From: Protonemura montana
Lineage: Eukaryota > Arthropoda > Insecta > Plecoptera > Nemouridae
Direction: 5' to 3'
Length of the DNA stretch: 64,000 bases
Assembly: GCA_947568835.1 (NCBI GenBank)
Contig: OX387606.1
Coordinates: forward strand, 20,871,225-20,935,224
Shown here: positions 45,688 to 60,600 of the stretch, one piece after another
Layout: the number at the start of each line of letters is the position of its first letter
How positions within the stretch are numbered: position 1 is the stretch's first letter
Made by a program: the position numbers and the translations under genes
Notes under the pieces: model-generated
Database searches by the model: none
The model's input: only the letters and a program-made list of their open reading frames with translations
What the model was told of the DNA's origin: nothing

Positions 45688-48600
45688 ATGCGGCTTCTTC
45701 TGTCGGTGTTTCTTTTGCACGTAAGTCAACCACCATTGATCATCCCTGGCATGTCCACCCCATGGACGAAAAGACATGGGGGGCTCGGGTCCCGTTTGCC
45801 ACCTTTTAGTATAAGTCGTTCAAATTACCAAGTTTTTTATTCGGACAACTGACAAAGAGGAAAAAATGTACTCAGAAAATCTTAAAACCTCACGAAACCA
45901 AATACAGAACTTCTTCGTCCAATCTCTTTGTTCAAATCTGCAGTGGTAAACAAGAACGATTAGTTGTTTATACTTTCGACAGCTTTACAATGTGTTTTCG
46001 TCAGGCTTATTAAACAAAGTTCCCAGTGCCACTAACCGGGGCGTTAAGGTAACGGAGAATACTTTTAACGCCGAGAGTAGAGTGTTTGTTAACTTACAAG
46101 AGTTGTTATCTCTTACCGCTTCACGAACCCAAGCTTCCAATGCAGTCTGGAATTCGTATTGACCGCGCTTCTACACCGAGTATGTTATGTAATATATTCG
46201 CAATACGGGCTCGCGTGGACATGCGTGGACATGCGTGGACATGCGTGCACATGCGCGGACATGAGTTCAAGACTTGTGGAAAACCGTCCATCAGATTCGG
46301 AGAAATTGCCTTAAATAAAGTATTAGAATGATTGGTTTTTTAGGGGCAGGCTACACCACCAAAAGAAAAAGAATAAACTACTTAAGTCAGGCAAATTAAG
46401 AGGAATTTGCACTAAAAACTAAACACTAAACACAGAAACTTGTGTAAAATGTATGAAAATGTTCAAAAATGAGAGTCATATCACGTGGAATGTTGTCAAC
46501 CAGTCCAAAGATAAATAAAAGGCTAACAAAAACACCCAAAGATGGTCTCGATCCCACGTGTGATTGCCCGCTTGATAACGACTTGATCACATATGCCAAT
46601 GCGTGAGGTCGCTAGCAGTGCGTGCGGTAACATTGTGCGTCTAATGTATGTAATTACTTCTGATTTACCGCATTATCCAAATCTGTTTGCCATTACCTCG
46701 GCTTATGCTAGACAAACATTGAGTAACGCGTCAGATCGATTTTCCATTCAAGTTGTCGACAACGCAGTCCGTGCGTGTAAAGAATATGCGCTACGGATCG
46801 ACTTCGTAGTGATCGGAACAATTTGATTCATCACTAAATCACATGGCATCTTACCGGAACATGCCAGCCCGGGGCAAGAATCATCTTGATTGATTTCTTT
46901 GATCGATGATTTTCTTGGTTTGCGCCGGAGATTGGGAGCTAGAGACGTGTTAACGAGTCAATACGCGAACATACTTGCCCCAGATTTATTAACAACCTGT
47001 AAACAGAGACCGCGATCTCCATTATCGGGTAGGACCTACAGTCAGTTTGTATTTTTCCGTACATCATCGAGCTCTACTGAAAATCCTTAGAATCGACGAC
47101 GAGTTCAAAGCAAGTGGAGTAATAATTGATCAATTACACGGCACTATACGTGCGGAGTTATGTCATTGTTCACCCAGCGATCATTCTTCAAGCCAATAAT
47201 TGGCAAACGTGGCGATCTCATTGAACCGATCGAAGAAATACTTAAGACACCTGCCGTGTAACTTTGCCACAGCCTGGCTGACACCAATAATTATTAAAGT
47301 CGCACGTGGGTTCAAAAGGGCACGCACCGGTGGAAAGAGAGAGTACAAATAAATCATGCACAGAGCTCTGAGACGCGTACCAACATTCTGTACCTAAAAG
47401 TCGATGGTTACACATAAATGCAATACTATTGCATAGGTCAGCAGGTGAATTATTGCTTGGGTAAGCAGGCTAAATCTTACCTTAGAACGTCCACCTTTGA
47501 CCCTCGAAATTTGGTCCAGTAACTCGCACTGTCGAAGCTCACTTTTGTTTCTCACACTGCACTTGCCGTTGCACTTGCCGTTGCACTTGCGATTGTACTC
47601 TACGCTAAAAACTGCACTGACTGCCCACTTGTTCCGACCGCCACAATTGTGGAACTGAGACTATTTTAATAACCCACCGGTAACGAGCAAGGGTCTCGTA
47701 GCTCGCTCTGTTTGTCTGATATTATCTGTTATTGCAAGCCGAGGGTTGTTGTTGGAATGCCGTCAATGTCAGCAGAGTAATAAAGATAGCTAGGGTAATT
47801 AGAACAAACCATGTTTGTTTTCAACTCTCTGAAATATTAGGTTTGTAAGCAGGTAGCAAATTCCGTGATTTAATAACATCCATAATACATCCGAAAACAG
47901 CCATTGGCTGAAATAGTAGTTTCTGTCAAAAGAACGATTAAATATATCTTTTAAAATTTGATCAATCATCATAAGGGGAACTATTGTTCGAACTATAGTT
48001 GGAGTAGGATTTACCTTTGGCATCTTTGATGAATCACGGCTGAAAACTTATGCAACACAAGTAAAAGATGTCCATGTAATGACAGTATAAATCTTATTTA
48101 ATTATGGCCTTAGCTAACTTGCAACTGGTTGATGAAACCTGCCGCAGAGTGCTCATCATGGCCAACAAAGGTTGAGCCGGCCGAGAGGCGCATAATGCCG
48201 CCGATTCGAAAGCTGGGCGCCTTGTTTGGCCGCGTCAAACAGGACCTCGTTGAAATGATAACATAGTGATTACAACCGAAGTGCATACAATGTACACGCA
48301 ATTGTCACTAGAGCTAATATCAGTGTGAAGCAACAGATCAATTTGCACCTCATGCCGAGAAAGTACCCGTAAGAAAGTGACGCTGTAAGTCAAGCAAAGT
48401 TATTCATATAATCAGTTTATCATCGATAGTGTCGATATGTCGGTTGATATTTAAATTCAAACAATAACAATGTGATTAGACACTTAGTGACGCCCCAGTT
48501 TTCCATGCTAAGGTTCATCACGAGATAAAACCTCTAGTGTTCATTGTTGAAAGAATCTGGTTAATTAGCGACGACCTTTTACAACTTCAGAATGCCAAAA

Positions 48601-51600
48601 CTGAGAATGCCATAATCACAACGCTAATGAAAAAGCAATTGCCTGAAAAGTAAAAAGTCTGCTGTGTGATTACGAAATTAATCTTGTGACCAGCAAATAT
48701 CAATTAAATAGTTTTGACCCAGTGAGACCGCTCCGTTCCCAGCGGAGACCGCGTGAAAGTTGGACCCAACGGTCACATTGATGACCGTTGAGAGAGACGC
48801 GACTCGAATGCAAGTCATTGATATAAGATCCTCGTGAGCTTCGGGCTAAACCAGAAAATACAACAATACAACAATACAACAATGGACCGGCAATAAAAAA
48901 AGGCGTAACACGCAAAGTAGTACGATTTTCTTAGCTTTTATGAAGTCGAAATAATGGCTGTCCATATCATCACATTTCAGGGCCGTGTTTTCAAATTTCT
49001 TCATGCAAGTGCTGAGTGGCCACCATAATATAATTTAATAATAAGTAGCTAAAAAACAATTAAGAAATTATTAATATTTTCCGTCAGTGTTTATCGCCGA
49101 GGCAAATCATGTTACGCAAAAGCGGTCTAAATGGCAATAAGAGCCAATTGACCTTTGCCTTACACTCTCACACGGGGAGCTCGCGTCTGCCGGTGAAGAG
49201 CTCTCCTAAGATTTCACTCGATTTGTACGAGGCTTGCGAAGCAGATGACCTTTCCAAAGTGAGCGCGACCAGTGCTGAGCGGTGACCTGCGCCGAAGGGG
49301 GAATTTCAGTAATAATTAAACAGTTTCCATGATTTACCTAGAAGTCTCACGAAGGATTGTGAACAGGTAGAGTCCAGACTGACAGGTTTACGCGCATGGC
49401 CCCAGGGCGTTGACGGCCAAGATTCATTGTTAGCTGCGTTCATGGCCCAACTAAATGTTATGCAACACCAGTATGTGCTTGCTTAAAACCCGTGCAGACT
49501 AGTGAAGCCAATCAGTTAAAATCACTAATTAATCAGAAATAACTTCGATGTTTTGATGATTTTATGCCAGATTTCATATCGTCTAGCTCACAAGTCCATG
49601 AAATCATATAACAGATTACAAAATGAAGCTCTGGCATCTTGAAACTAAGAAACGAAGTTAGTCTGTGCAATCTACGTACATCACTAAGGTGCGTAAGTTT
49701 ATCTGCTGCTAGCCATGAACTAAGATGTTCATAAAGTAGACCCGTGAGCCTCAAAGAAAACAAAATGAATGAGCATGAAGGGCCCAAGGAAAGACGTCAG
49801 ACTAAAAGCTCGCAGCACGCAGTGGGAGGCTTTTTTTTTTAAGGCTAGAAGGAGCGTTTGTGACTAGGAATATCTGAAAACGGATAACTTTCGATCTTAT
49901 CTGTGATATCCAACATTTAGTACCACATGTTGAGACCATGCCGAAAGTGAGAACAGTATATTTGTATTTTTATTTTAAACCTTGTATTTTTTTAAGTTAA
50001 GCAACAATGTGCTGCGTCGGGCAACGGATGGGTGACCACTGACCATCGAACGTATGTCTATTTTAGCGTAGAAGAGAGGTTTCAGGGATGGAACTAAGTA
50101 CAACAGCCTCACTCTTTTACTTTGTCAACCTCTCGGCAGCATGGATTAATGAAGGATTCCCATGCACCAGTCCCACAAGACCCGTACATCTACACGATGT
50201 GTCCCTAAACGCCCCAAGCAAATGAATGACCTTGTTCCTGTGTTCCTACCGAGGAAGCTGGCCGCAGCCCAGGTGCACCAAGATGACACCTCCCTCTCGC
50301 TGTCGGGCGGAGGGCACGACCACGACGGGGAACACCACCACCACCACACACACATCGAGGCTCTGGACGTCAAGTGTGACAACTCCGGGATGTCGGTCAC
50401 CATTGACTTCAGTGCGCCGTTCGCCGGGGTTGTCTACAGCAAGGGGCACTTCGACAACCCACGTTGCAGGTGAACTTACCCCTATAATCAACCCCTGGGT
50501 ATTGACGGCACACCTCTGATTAAGCACTTTACTCAAATTGTTCTTAGCAGGTCATTTTCGTTGCTAACTTAAGAAAAAAAACCCCAAGCATGTGAGGTTC
50601 AATGGTAGATTCAACGTTTGGTAGCCATGGAGATGCTGAGATCGCCTGACAGAGCTTCTCAACTCTGCTATATTATGTTACCACGGGCATATATCATGGC
50701 CTAGCATGGGAGGATCAATTGTAGATTCAACGTTTGGTAGCCATGGAGATGCTGAGATCGCCTGACAGAGCTTCTCAACTCTGCTTACTTATGTTAACAC
50801 GGGTAACCAGACCGATCGCAGAAATAAACGGGGGCACCAATAAGTATTACCCCCCCCCCCCCAACCCCCTCCCCATTCACAAAAAGAAAACTCTCTCTGA
50901 GATCCACCAATTTCCAGCAGTTATTTTAAAATTAGCTGCACTTAATAGCACTAATGAATCACTAAATACCCTGAGAGTATAGCGCCCAATCTGAAGGTGG
51001 AGGCGCCAACTTTATGCAGCTGAATAAATTGTTTTTAGTGACTTCCACGCAAGAGCGAAGTTATTACACAAGGACAGCTCAAACTTCTAGAAAATTCGTT
51101 TTATAATGGAATACTTCGAATAGCAATTGCCACTGATCGCTTTTTTTCGTTGTTGGTAAGCCACGTTTTTTAAACTATTCGGCAACCTTCAAATATCCAC
51201 ACATTTTCTTACTTCGAGGAATCTGAAATCGGTTTCTCTCGTCCTTTCGTCGCAACTTTGGCAAAAATAATTATGTTTGTGATATCATAAGTCGTCTTCG
51301 AGTGTATAAAAAAAAAATTGAATAAAAAAAAAAATATTATGCCACGAATTTTTTTAGGCAATAATGATGCCACAAACTGCGTCAGAAAAAAAATCACGTA
51401 CCAAAGTCGTATTCATTAAACGCGGAGGTAAAAAGTACCACTTTCCCTCGCACTTGCGCCGAGCGGTGACTGAAAATATGTGCTAATCAGCGATAATCAT
51501 ATTTGACCGGCGCAAAGATGAGGTAAGAACGTTCTCGAGCAACGTCTTCGGGTGCCGACTGACCTATTGACCGATCGATGCTGTTTGCCTTGCGGGCAAG

Positions 51601-54600
51601 GCCGACGGAACCCAAGTCACGTGCACTTCAGTTAGCACCGTTACACGCGCGTCACTTCGAACGTGATCGGGCCTCGAACGGGGATCGGCGCGAGGAAGTT
51701 CCCGACTTGAGATGGCTTTCAATCTTAGTGGGTGTATCGTGGATCGAAAGTCCTTTGGGACCCAAAGAGAGACACGTGTTGCTGGCAATCTCTCGCAGGT
51801 GGCATTATTGTTCGACTGTGCCCATCCTTAGCAATAAATTCATGCAACTATCTCTTGCCTAAACAGGAGATTTCTTCCCAGGCGTGCGTGGGTTTTTCAT
51901 GAACATACAGTGACGTTCCATTTCATTGCAAATAATATGAAACGCAAACATTTTTTTTTATCGAATAAGATGTGATAAATTTTTTAACCAATGCCAACTG
52001 CTTTCGTAGGAAGAAAAAAACCACAATGAGCATGATAATGAGTTTCAACAGTATATCTGTCTTGACGGACCGTTTTGAGTTGTCGCTCATCCCGCGGTTG
52101 GCATTGCTGTGCACAATAACCACATACCTACCACAATTCAAATCTACAGAAATGTCAAGGTTCCGTGCCAAGAAAAGATGCTACAAGTTCGACTTTTTTA
52201 ATACCTTCACATGCTGGACAGAAGTTAACCTTGAGCAAACAGTAGTCACACTTATGGTGACGTGTCCATCCATTGTGTGCCTTCATGTCCGGGATCCTGG
52301 AGAAAAAAAACTAAAAATAGCTCATGTTCAAAAATTTGTCCGTAACGAATTCTTGCGTTAATCGATTGCAGATACGTGCGAGCTGGAGGAAGCAAAACCT
52401 CGTACACGTTCCTGATCCCACTGAAAGAATGTGGTACCGTTCCTTCAGGAGGCTTCGGAAAAACAGTGGACAACGTCATCGTCATCCAGTCGGACGACAC
52501 TGTACAGGTAATTGTCACTGACGCCACTGAAAGTTGGCTCAGACGCTGTGACACTCCCTAAGAAAGTTTCTCCTTGCTTTACCTAGGCAGTTTTTTTGGT
52601 CAAAGTTCGGCATCTGACCACCCGGGCGCTCTACGCTTAGAAGATTACACTTTGGAAAAATTAAAAAGCACTTAAGCATGCTTGGAAAATTTTCTTTTTT
52701 TACTATGTCAAAAGCCATGGATATAATTTCTGCTCGATTAATTTACACAAATCAAATCATATCGGGGGTGTGATTTTCTTTAGGTCAAAATGATTGAGAA
52801 AAGTTCAGTTGACCAACAGTTTATGGGTAAAGGAGGCTTAGTAAATTAGCAATAAATTAATTAAAAAATACTTCACAATAAATAAATATTAATAAGACGT
52901 TCTCCTAAAATAAATTGATTTTGTCCAATATTGCTAAAGGCACAAAAATCAAGCCCCCCCCCCCCCCCCCCCCATCCCCCACAAGTTAATGAAAACTCGT
53001 GAAGGTAACTCTGTGTCGTTACCCGTTTGCAGGAGATTTGGGACGCCGCCAGGAAGATCTCATGCGCGACGTCTTCCAGGAAAGACAAGACTGTGATTTT
53101 CAAGCCGTTCGTCGTGGACATGCTGGAGGTGGTCACGGTGCCGGTTTCCACTGGCAGCGTTGACTGCTGGATGGACATTCAGAGGGGCGAGTTCCCTAAC
53201 GTACGTTGCCAACAGATGAAAAGAGACTCAACCCGAAACCACCCCAACGATAGTACTCTCCGTATACTCTCCGTATACTTGGCGTTGGTGCTAGAGTCAA
53301 CAAAATCATATTTCAAAGACCGAGCTGTTTTCAGTAATTCTACCAAAAAGATTGATTTACTTTTTTGAACCTATTGAGGTGCCTTTTACGACAGTTACAC
53401 GTCTTTAATAGCAAAGATTTTCAGATAAATTTATTGAGCAATTTAATTTCAAACTAACTGTCAACAAGGTGAACAGAAAGAATCTAAATGGTAACCCACT
53501 CCTTACCTAATCACCCATACACTTATCTTTGCTACGAATATATTCATCTCATCTCTCGTACATTCTTACGACTCATTATTTACTTTCCATTAGACAGGCT
53601 TTTAAATAGTACTTCAATAATTCCCTCTTTCTCTGTAAGCGATTCAATTAAACTTCTGCCTCAAACATCTTGATCGATGCAAACGTCTCTCCCCATTCAC
53701 ACATCTCCACATTGTCATACGAAGTGTGTCCCATCCCCACAGACCGCCCCGATCGAGGAGATCATCAAGATCGGCGAGACGCTCACGATCCTGGTCTACA
53801 TCAAGGACGCCGACAACGAGTACGACATACGCGTGCGCGATTGTTGGGCGTACGACGGTGAAGACTTCGAAGCGAAGGACACGCACAAACTGCAGCTGAC
53901 GGACAACGAAGGGTGCCCCAGGTGCGTGGGCTGGATTGCCACCCTAGACATTTGCAGCGGTACTTCAAACCTCCTGCATGTTATTTGATGTTAAAATCAA
54001 ATGTTGTATATTATATGATCATGCGATTCATAATAACAGCTTAGGTAACACTTTAATTTCGAATGGTCGAAATGTAATTTTGGTCCATTCATTTTTCAAT
54101 AAGTAGACCTAAGAAGCCAATATTTATGATGTTGAATAAAATTTTTAAATATTTTTATCGCGGAATTTTAGTCAACAAATTGGGCTGTCCCAGCTAGTTA
54201 TCTTAAAATATTTCTCTTGGTATGCTCTCTACAACATAACCATCTTTGACCTACGTAACGCCCTACACTACTGCACTCCATGTTTTTCCTGATAACCACA
54301 TGTAATCTACCTAAAAATATGTTACTCTGTCCAGGAAACGGAAGCTGATCGGTCATTGGCAGAGGACCTACGAGACTGGCAAATCAGGAGCCAGCATAAT
54401 CGCGTACAACAATATCACCGCTTTCAAGTTCCCCGATAAGATGCAAGTGTTCCTCACGTGCAACATTGAGGTGAGTTGTACACAGCAAGACAGAGTTGAG
54501 AGCATGAACTTACTGGAGCAGACGGAAGACAGCAGAGAAATAATGACAATTAGCATGCGTCAAAACCCTCGTTAGTGCGTTTTTCTGTGCTTGGTTCTCT

Positions 54601-57600
54601 CCTATGCGAGAAAAGCGCAATAGCGTGCAAAATGTTATGAAGTTACACATTGCAGATACTAAATTCATTGAAATGAACATGCTCTACCCAGAATTAATCC
54701 TCTCCGCCGCCCCCCCCCCCCCCCCTTCACAAATATTTCGCCCTAGGTGAAGGAACGGGTGGAAAAATAACTGATTTTTCCTAATATTCGAATACCACGG
54801 TTTAGCATATCTATTTAATATGTGTTAAAACACACATTTCATTTCAAGACGGCCATTAATTTTTCAAAATTTTCATAAATGAATGCCATAGTATGTCATC
54901 AGCAAGAAATCAACATTTTCATCAGAAACACGAACATTTGCCAAGTGCTAAGTTTCCCGTTCTTAATCGTTGCAGATCTGCTACGGCGAGTGCGACGGAC
55001 GCTGCGAGGGCGAGGCCACCTCTCCTCGCTGTGGTCCCGGAAGCACAGACAAGCGTTGCCGCATCCCCGGACCAACGACGACCACGTCTAGGCCAATCAC
55101 AAAGGCGATAACACAAACATATCTCCCACCGTCATCCACCCAGCCGCCTCTACGCTGCTACCCAGGATCACCGGACCGAAGATGTCCACAACCTGAGCGC
55201 ATTACGACCACGACAGAACAACCTCTCCGTTGCTACCCTGGATCATCCGACCCCAGGTGTCCAAGAACGACAACAGAAGCACCTCTACGTTGCTATCCTG
55301 GCTCGCCGGACAGGCGATGCCCCCAAACGCCACCGCCTACAAGGCCGCCGACAACGACGACCACCCAGGGACCTCCCCGTTGCTACCCTGGCTCGCCCGA
55401 CCCCAGATGTCCAAGAACGACAACAGAACCACCTCTCAGGTGCTATCCTGGCTCGCCAGACAGGCGATGCCCTCAAACGCCACCGCCCACGAGGCCACCG
55501 ACAACGACGACCACCCAGGGACCTCCCCGTTGCTACCCTGGCTCTCTAGACCCAAGATGTCCGCCTCCGCCGGTGACCGCAGCACCTCGTTGTTACCCCG
55601 GATCAGACGACCCGCGATGTCCCAAAGTACCGCCAACATATCTGCCGCCGACCACCACCGAGGCCCCGCTCAGGTGCTATCCAGGCTCGCGCGATCCTCG
55701 ATGCCCCAGACCTCCGCCTTCGACCACTACGACACCAGCACCTCTACGGTGCTACCAGGGATCGAACGACCCTAGGTGTCCTCGACCACCACCAACAACA
55801 ACAGAAGCTCCCCTAAGATGTTACCCAGGCTCACCAGACCCTAGATGTCCTCGACCACCACCAACAACAACAGAAGCTCCCCTAAGATGTTACCCAGGCT
55901 CACCAGACCCTAGATGTCCTCGACCACCACCAACAACAACAGAAGCTCCCCTAAGATGTTACCCAGGCTCACCAGACCCTAGATGTCCTCGACCACCACC
56001 AACAACAACAGAAGCTCCCCTAAGATGTTACCCAGGCTCACCAGACCCGAGATGTCCTCGACCACCACCAACAACAACAGAAGCTCCCCTAAGATGTTAC
56101 CCAGGCTCACCAGACCCGAGGTGTCCTCGACCACCAACGACAACAACAGAAGCTCCCCTAAGATGTTACCCAGGCTCACCAGACCGTAGGTGTCCTCGAC
56201 CACCACCAACAACGACGACGACCACCACCCAAGGGCCGCCTCGATGCTACCCTGGATCGCCAGATATTCGGTGTCCGAGGCCCCCATCGACCCCAGCGCC
56301 AAGATGCTACCCTGGCTCAGATGATCCCCGCTGCCCAAGGACCACGACGCCAGCGCCAACCTACCTGCCGCCGACAACGACCACTCCAGCGCCTTTGAGA
56401 TGCTATCCTGGTTCACCGGACCCAAGATGCCCACGGCCTCCTACAACGACAACTCCAGCGCCTCTGAGATGCTATCCTGGTTCACCGGACCCAAGATGCC
56501 CACGGCCTCCTACAACGACAACTCCAGCGCCTCTGAGATGCTATCCTGGTTCACCGGATCTAAGATGCCCACGGCCTCCTACAACGACAACTCCAGCGCC
56601 TCTGAGATGCTATCCTGGTTCACCGGATCTAAGATGCCCACGGCCTCCTACAACGACCACTCCAGCGCCTCTGAGATGCTATCCTGGTTCAACGGACCCA
56701 AGATGCCCACGGCCTCCTACAACGACCACTCCAGCGCCTCTGAGATGCTATCCTGGTTCACCGGACCCAAGATGCCCACGGCCTCCTACAACGACCACTT
56801 CAGCGCCTCTGAGATGCTATCCTGGTTCACCGGACCCAAGATGCCCACGGCCTCCTACAACGACCACTCCAGCGCCTCTGAGATGCTATCCTGGTTCACC
56901 GGACCCAAGATGCCCACGGCCTCCTACAACGACCACTCCAGCGCCTCTGAGATGCTATCCTGGTTCACCGGACCCAAGATGCCCACGGCCTCCTACAACG
57001 ACCACTCCAGCGCCTCTGAGATGCTATCCTGGTTCACCGGACCCAAGATGCCCACAAATACCCACTTCCACACCGCCGACATTCAGATGTTACCAAGGTT
57101 CCACTGACCCGCGGTGTCCCCAACCCCCAACGACCACGTACGCCCCCCCGACAACAACTCCGTTCTTCTGTCCTTGTCTGACGCAGAACCCACCCATCTG
57201 CACTTTCGGCAGCACCGACCCTCGTTGTCCCACCACGACCACGCCGCGTCCAACGACGCCTCCCATCTGCTACCCTGGCTCGACGGACTTGCGCTGTCCG
57301 ACAACGTCGACGACGACGAGGAGACCTCAGTGCTACGTTGGAAGTACCGACCCCCGTTGCCCGCCGCCCACGCGCCCGCCATGCTACCCAGGATCGCCCG
57401 ATCCCCTGTGCCCGACCACTCCGAAACCGACGTATTTGCCGCCGGTGCAGCGATGCTATCCTGGCTCCCCCGATCCGCTCTGTCCAACCACTCAACGACC
57501 AACAACTACTCAACGACCAACAACCACTAGAAGACCGTGCTACCCTGGCTCCCCCGATCCGTTCTGTCCGACCACTCAACGACCAACAACCACTCAACGT

Positions 57601-60600
57601 CCAACAACCACTAGAAGACCGTGCTACCCTGGCTCCCCCGATCCGTTCTGTCCAACCACTAGAAGACCGTGCTATCCTGGCTCCCCCGATCCGCTCTGTC
57701 CGACCACTCAACGACCAACAACCACTCAACGTCCAACAACCACTAGAAGACCGTGCTACCCTGGCTCCCCCGATCCGCTCTGTCCAACCACTCAACGTCC
57801 AACAACCACTAGAAGACCGTGCTATCCAGGCTCCCCCGATCCGTTCTGTCCAACCACTAGAAGACCGTGCTATCCTGGCTCCCCCGATCCGCTCTGTCCA
57901 ACCACTAGAAGACCGTGCTATCCTGGCTCCCCCGATCCGCTCTGTCCAACCACTCAACGTCCAACAACCACTGAACGACCAACAACCACTAGAAGACCGT
58001 GCTATCCTGGCTCCCCCGATCCGTTCTGTCCGACAACTCCGAGAACTATTATCTCGACCTCAACCCCAGGTCCAACCTATCTGCCTCCAGTGCCCACGAC
58101 AAGAGCTCCATGCTACCCTGGATCTCCTGACCCAAGATGTACAACCACTACCACCAGAGCACCTTGCTACCCTGGATCTCCTGACCCAAGATGTCCAACC
58201 ACTACCACCAGAGCACCTTGCTATCCTGGATCTCCTGACCCACGATGCCCGACCACTACCACCAGAGCTCCATGCTACCCTGGATCTCCTGACCCCAGAT
58301 GTCCAACCACTACCACCAGAGCACCTTGCTACGCTGGATCTCCTGACCCACGATGCCCGACCACTACCACCAGAGCTCCATGCTACCCTGGATCTCCTGA
58401 CCCCAGATGTCCAACCACTACCACCAGAGCACCTTGCTACCCTGGATCTCCTGACCCACGATGCCCGACCACTACCACCAGAGCTCCATGCTACCCTGGA
58501 TCTCCTGACCCCAGATGTCCAACCACTACCACCAGAGCACCTTGCTACCCTGGATCTCCTGACCCACGATGCCCGACCACTACCACCAGAGCTCCATGCT
58601 ACCCTGGATCTCCTGACCCCAGATGTCCAACCACTACCACCAGAGCACCTTGCTACCCTGGATCTCCTGACCCAAGATGTCCAACCACTACCACCAGAGC
58701 ACCTTGCTACCCTGGATCTCCTGACCCCAGATGTCCAACCACTACCACCAGAGCACCTTGCTACCCTGGGTCTCCTGACCCAAGATGCCCGACCACTACC
58801 ACCAGAGCACCTTGCTACCCTGGATCTCCTGACCCAAGATGCCCGACCACTACCACCAGAGCACCTTGCTATCCTGGATCTCCTGACCCCAGATGTCCAA
58901 CAACCAGACCTCCGTGCTACGTCGGTTCATCGGACCCCCGCTGCCCCACGACCCCACCTCCCACGTACCTGCCTCCTCAGACAACGCAGGTCTGCCAGTG
59001 CCTGACGCAGAAGCCAGTGGAGTGCTATCCAGGCAGCTCTGACCCGAATTGTCCGACCACGACCCAGCGGCCGCGCACGCCGCCGATCTGTTATCCTGGT
59101 TCGACTGAAGTGGGATGTCCCACTACCACGACCACAGTGAGACCACCCCAATGTTATGTTGGTAGCGTTGACCCGAGGTGTCCGACAACAACGACGCAGT
59201 TCAGGTGTTATCCAGGGAGCAATGATCCTAGGTGCCCGACAACAACGACCCCGGCGCCGTTCAGATGTTTCCCTGGCAGCACCGACTACAGGTGTCCGAC
59301 AACAACGACGCAGTTCAGGTGTTATCCAGGGAGCAATGATCCTAGGTGCCCGACAACAACGACGACGGCGCCGTTCAGATGTTTCCCTGGCAGCACCGAC
59401 TACAGGTGTCCGACGACAACGACGCAGTTCAGGTGTTATCCAGGGAGCAATGATCCTAGGTGCCCGACAACAACGACGACGGCGCCGTTCAGATGTTTCC
59501 CTGGCAGCACCGACTACAGGTGTCCGACGACAACGACGCAGTTCAGGTGTTATCCAGGGAGCAATGATCCTAGGTGCCCGACAACAACGACGCCGGCGCC
59601 GTTCAGGTGTTTCCCTGGCAGCACCGACTACAGGTGTCCGACGACAACGAGGGTGCCGCCGACATACTTGCCACCCCCGAAACCTATTTGCTATCCCGGG
59701 TCGAACGATCCCGACTGCATCGATAGACCCGGGACCCCTGACGAGCCAAAAGAAGATCTGCTGAAGCCACCACAGTGCTTCCCTGGCGCCAAGTACGACC
59801 CTCGGTGCTTCCCAACGACGACGACGACGACACCACGACCGATCCAGAGAGATCCAGTAATTCCGGACAGCCACTCGTTCCACCAATGTAAGTACGCTCT
59901 CTATATGCCGAGAATTTTAAGCTTTGCAGTTCAGTGGTAATAAGTTGAGGTTTTTTATCCCATTATTACTTTACTTCACTAATTTTCTAGGAAAAATCCT
60001 GATAGAAGCTCAAAATAGTACTAGTGCACAAAAAGGTCAGGGCTTTTATGCACTAGTCCAACTTCTTGTGCTGCATTTTAAGGTACACAGTGCATCCAAC
60101 GGTTATAATATCTACATCTTTGGTTCCTATCGTCAAGCCACTGTAATTTCAGCAAATAGTTTATGCGATGAAACTTCTTTTCAAACTTATTGAATAAGCA
60201 TACAGTTCATAGGCGAGTCTTAGATGGTGAATAATCTTTTTCATTTAAAACAGTATGCTGGTAGGTATTGTTTTAACGTGTCTTGAATTTAGGAGCAAAA
60301 CATTATGTTTTGATACAAAATCACAACAGTAAATCTCCAGTAAATCAAAGCGATGTGACTCCAGTGTTAACCCCCAAACCTCTTGACACCTGCAGGGCAA
60401 ACCCAGAAAGTAAACCCAGGCCACCGCCGGCGCGTCTATAATGGCAGCCGACCTCAACGCGACGTCAGCGCCGTGAACGCGGTGCCCGCTAGCCATCACA
60501 GCGTGGAGAAGCGTGAGGTTCAGGAACAGCAAGTCGTGGCCATCACACTTGGAGTCCGAGGTCTCATGGTCGGTACAGAAAAGGATATTGCCACACACTG

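Noticed and set aside
57034-57957. 307-codon and similar antisense frames across the ZP repeat
   Set aside because: Same periodicity effect; low-complexity peptides with no start context or splice support.
57338-59005. 555-codon open frame in a second plus-strand frame of the ZP repeat exon
   Set aside because: It is a shadow of the repeat array: unit lengths are multiples of three, so every frame stays open. Only the main frame gives the Cys modules and joins in phase to the flanking ZP exons.
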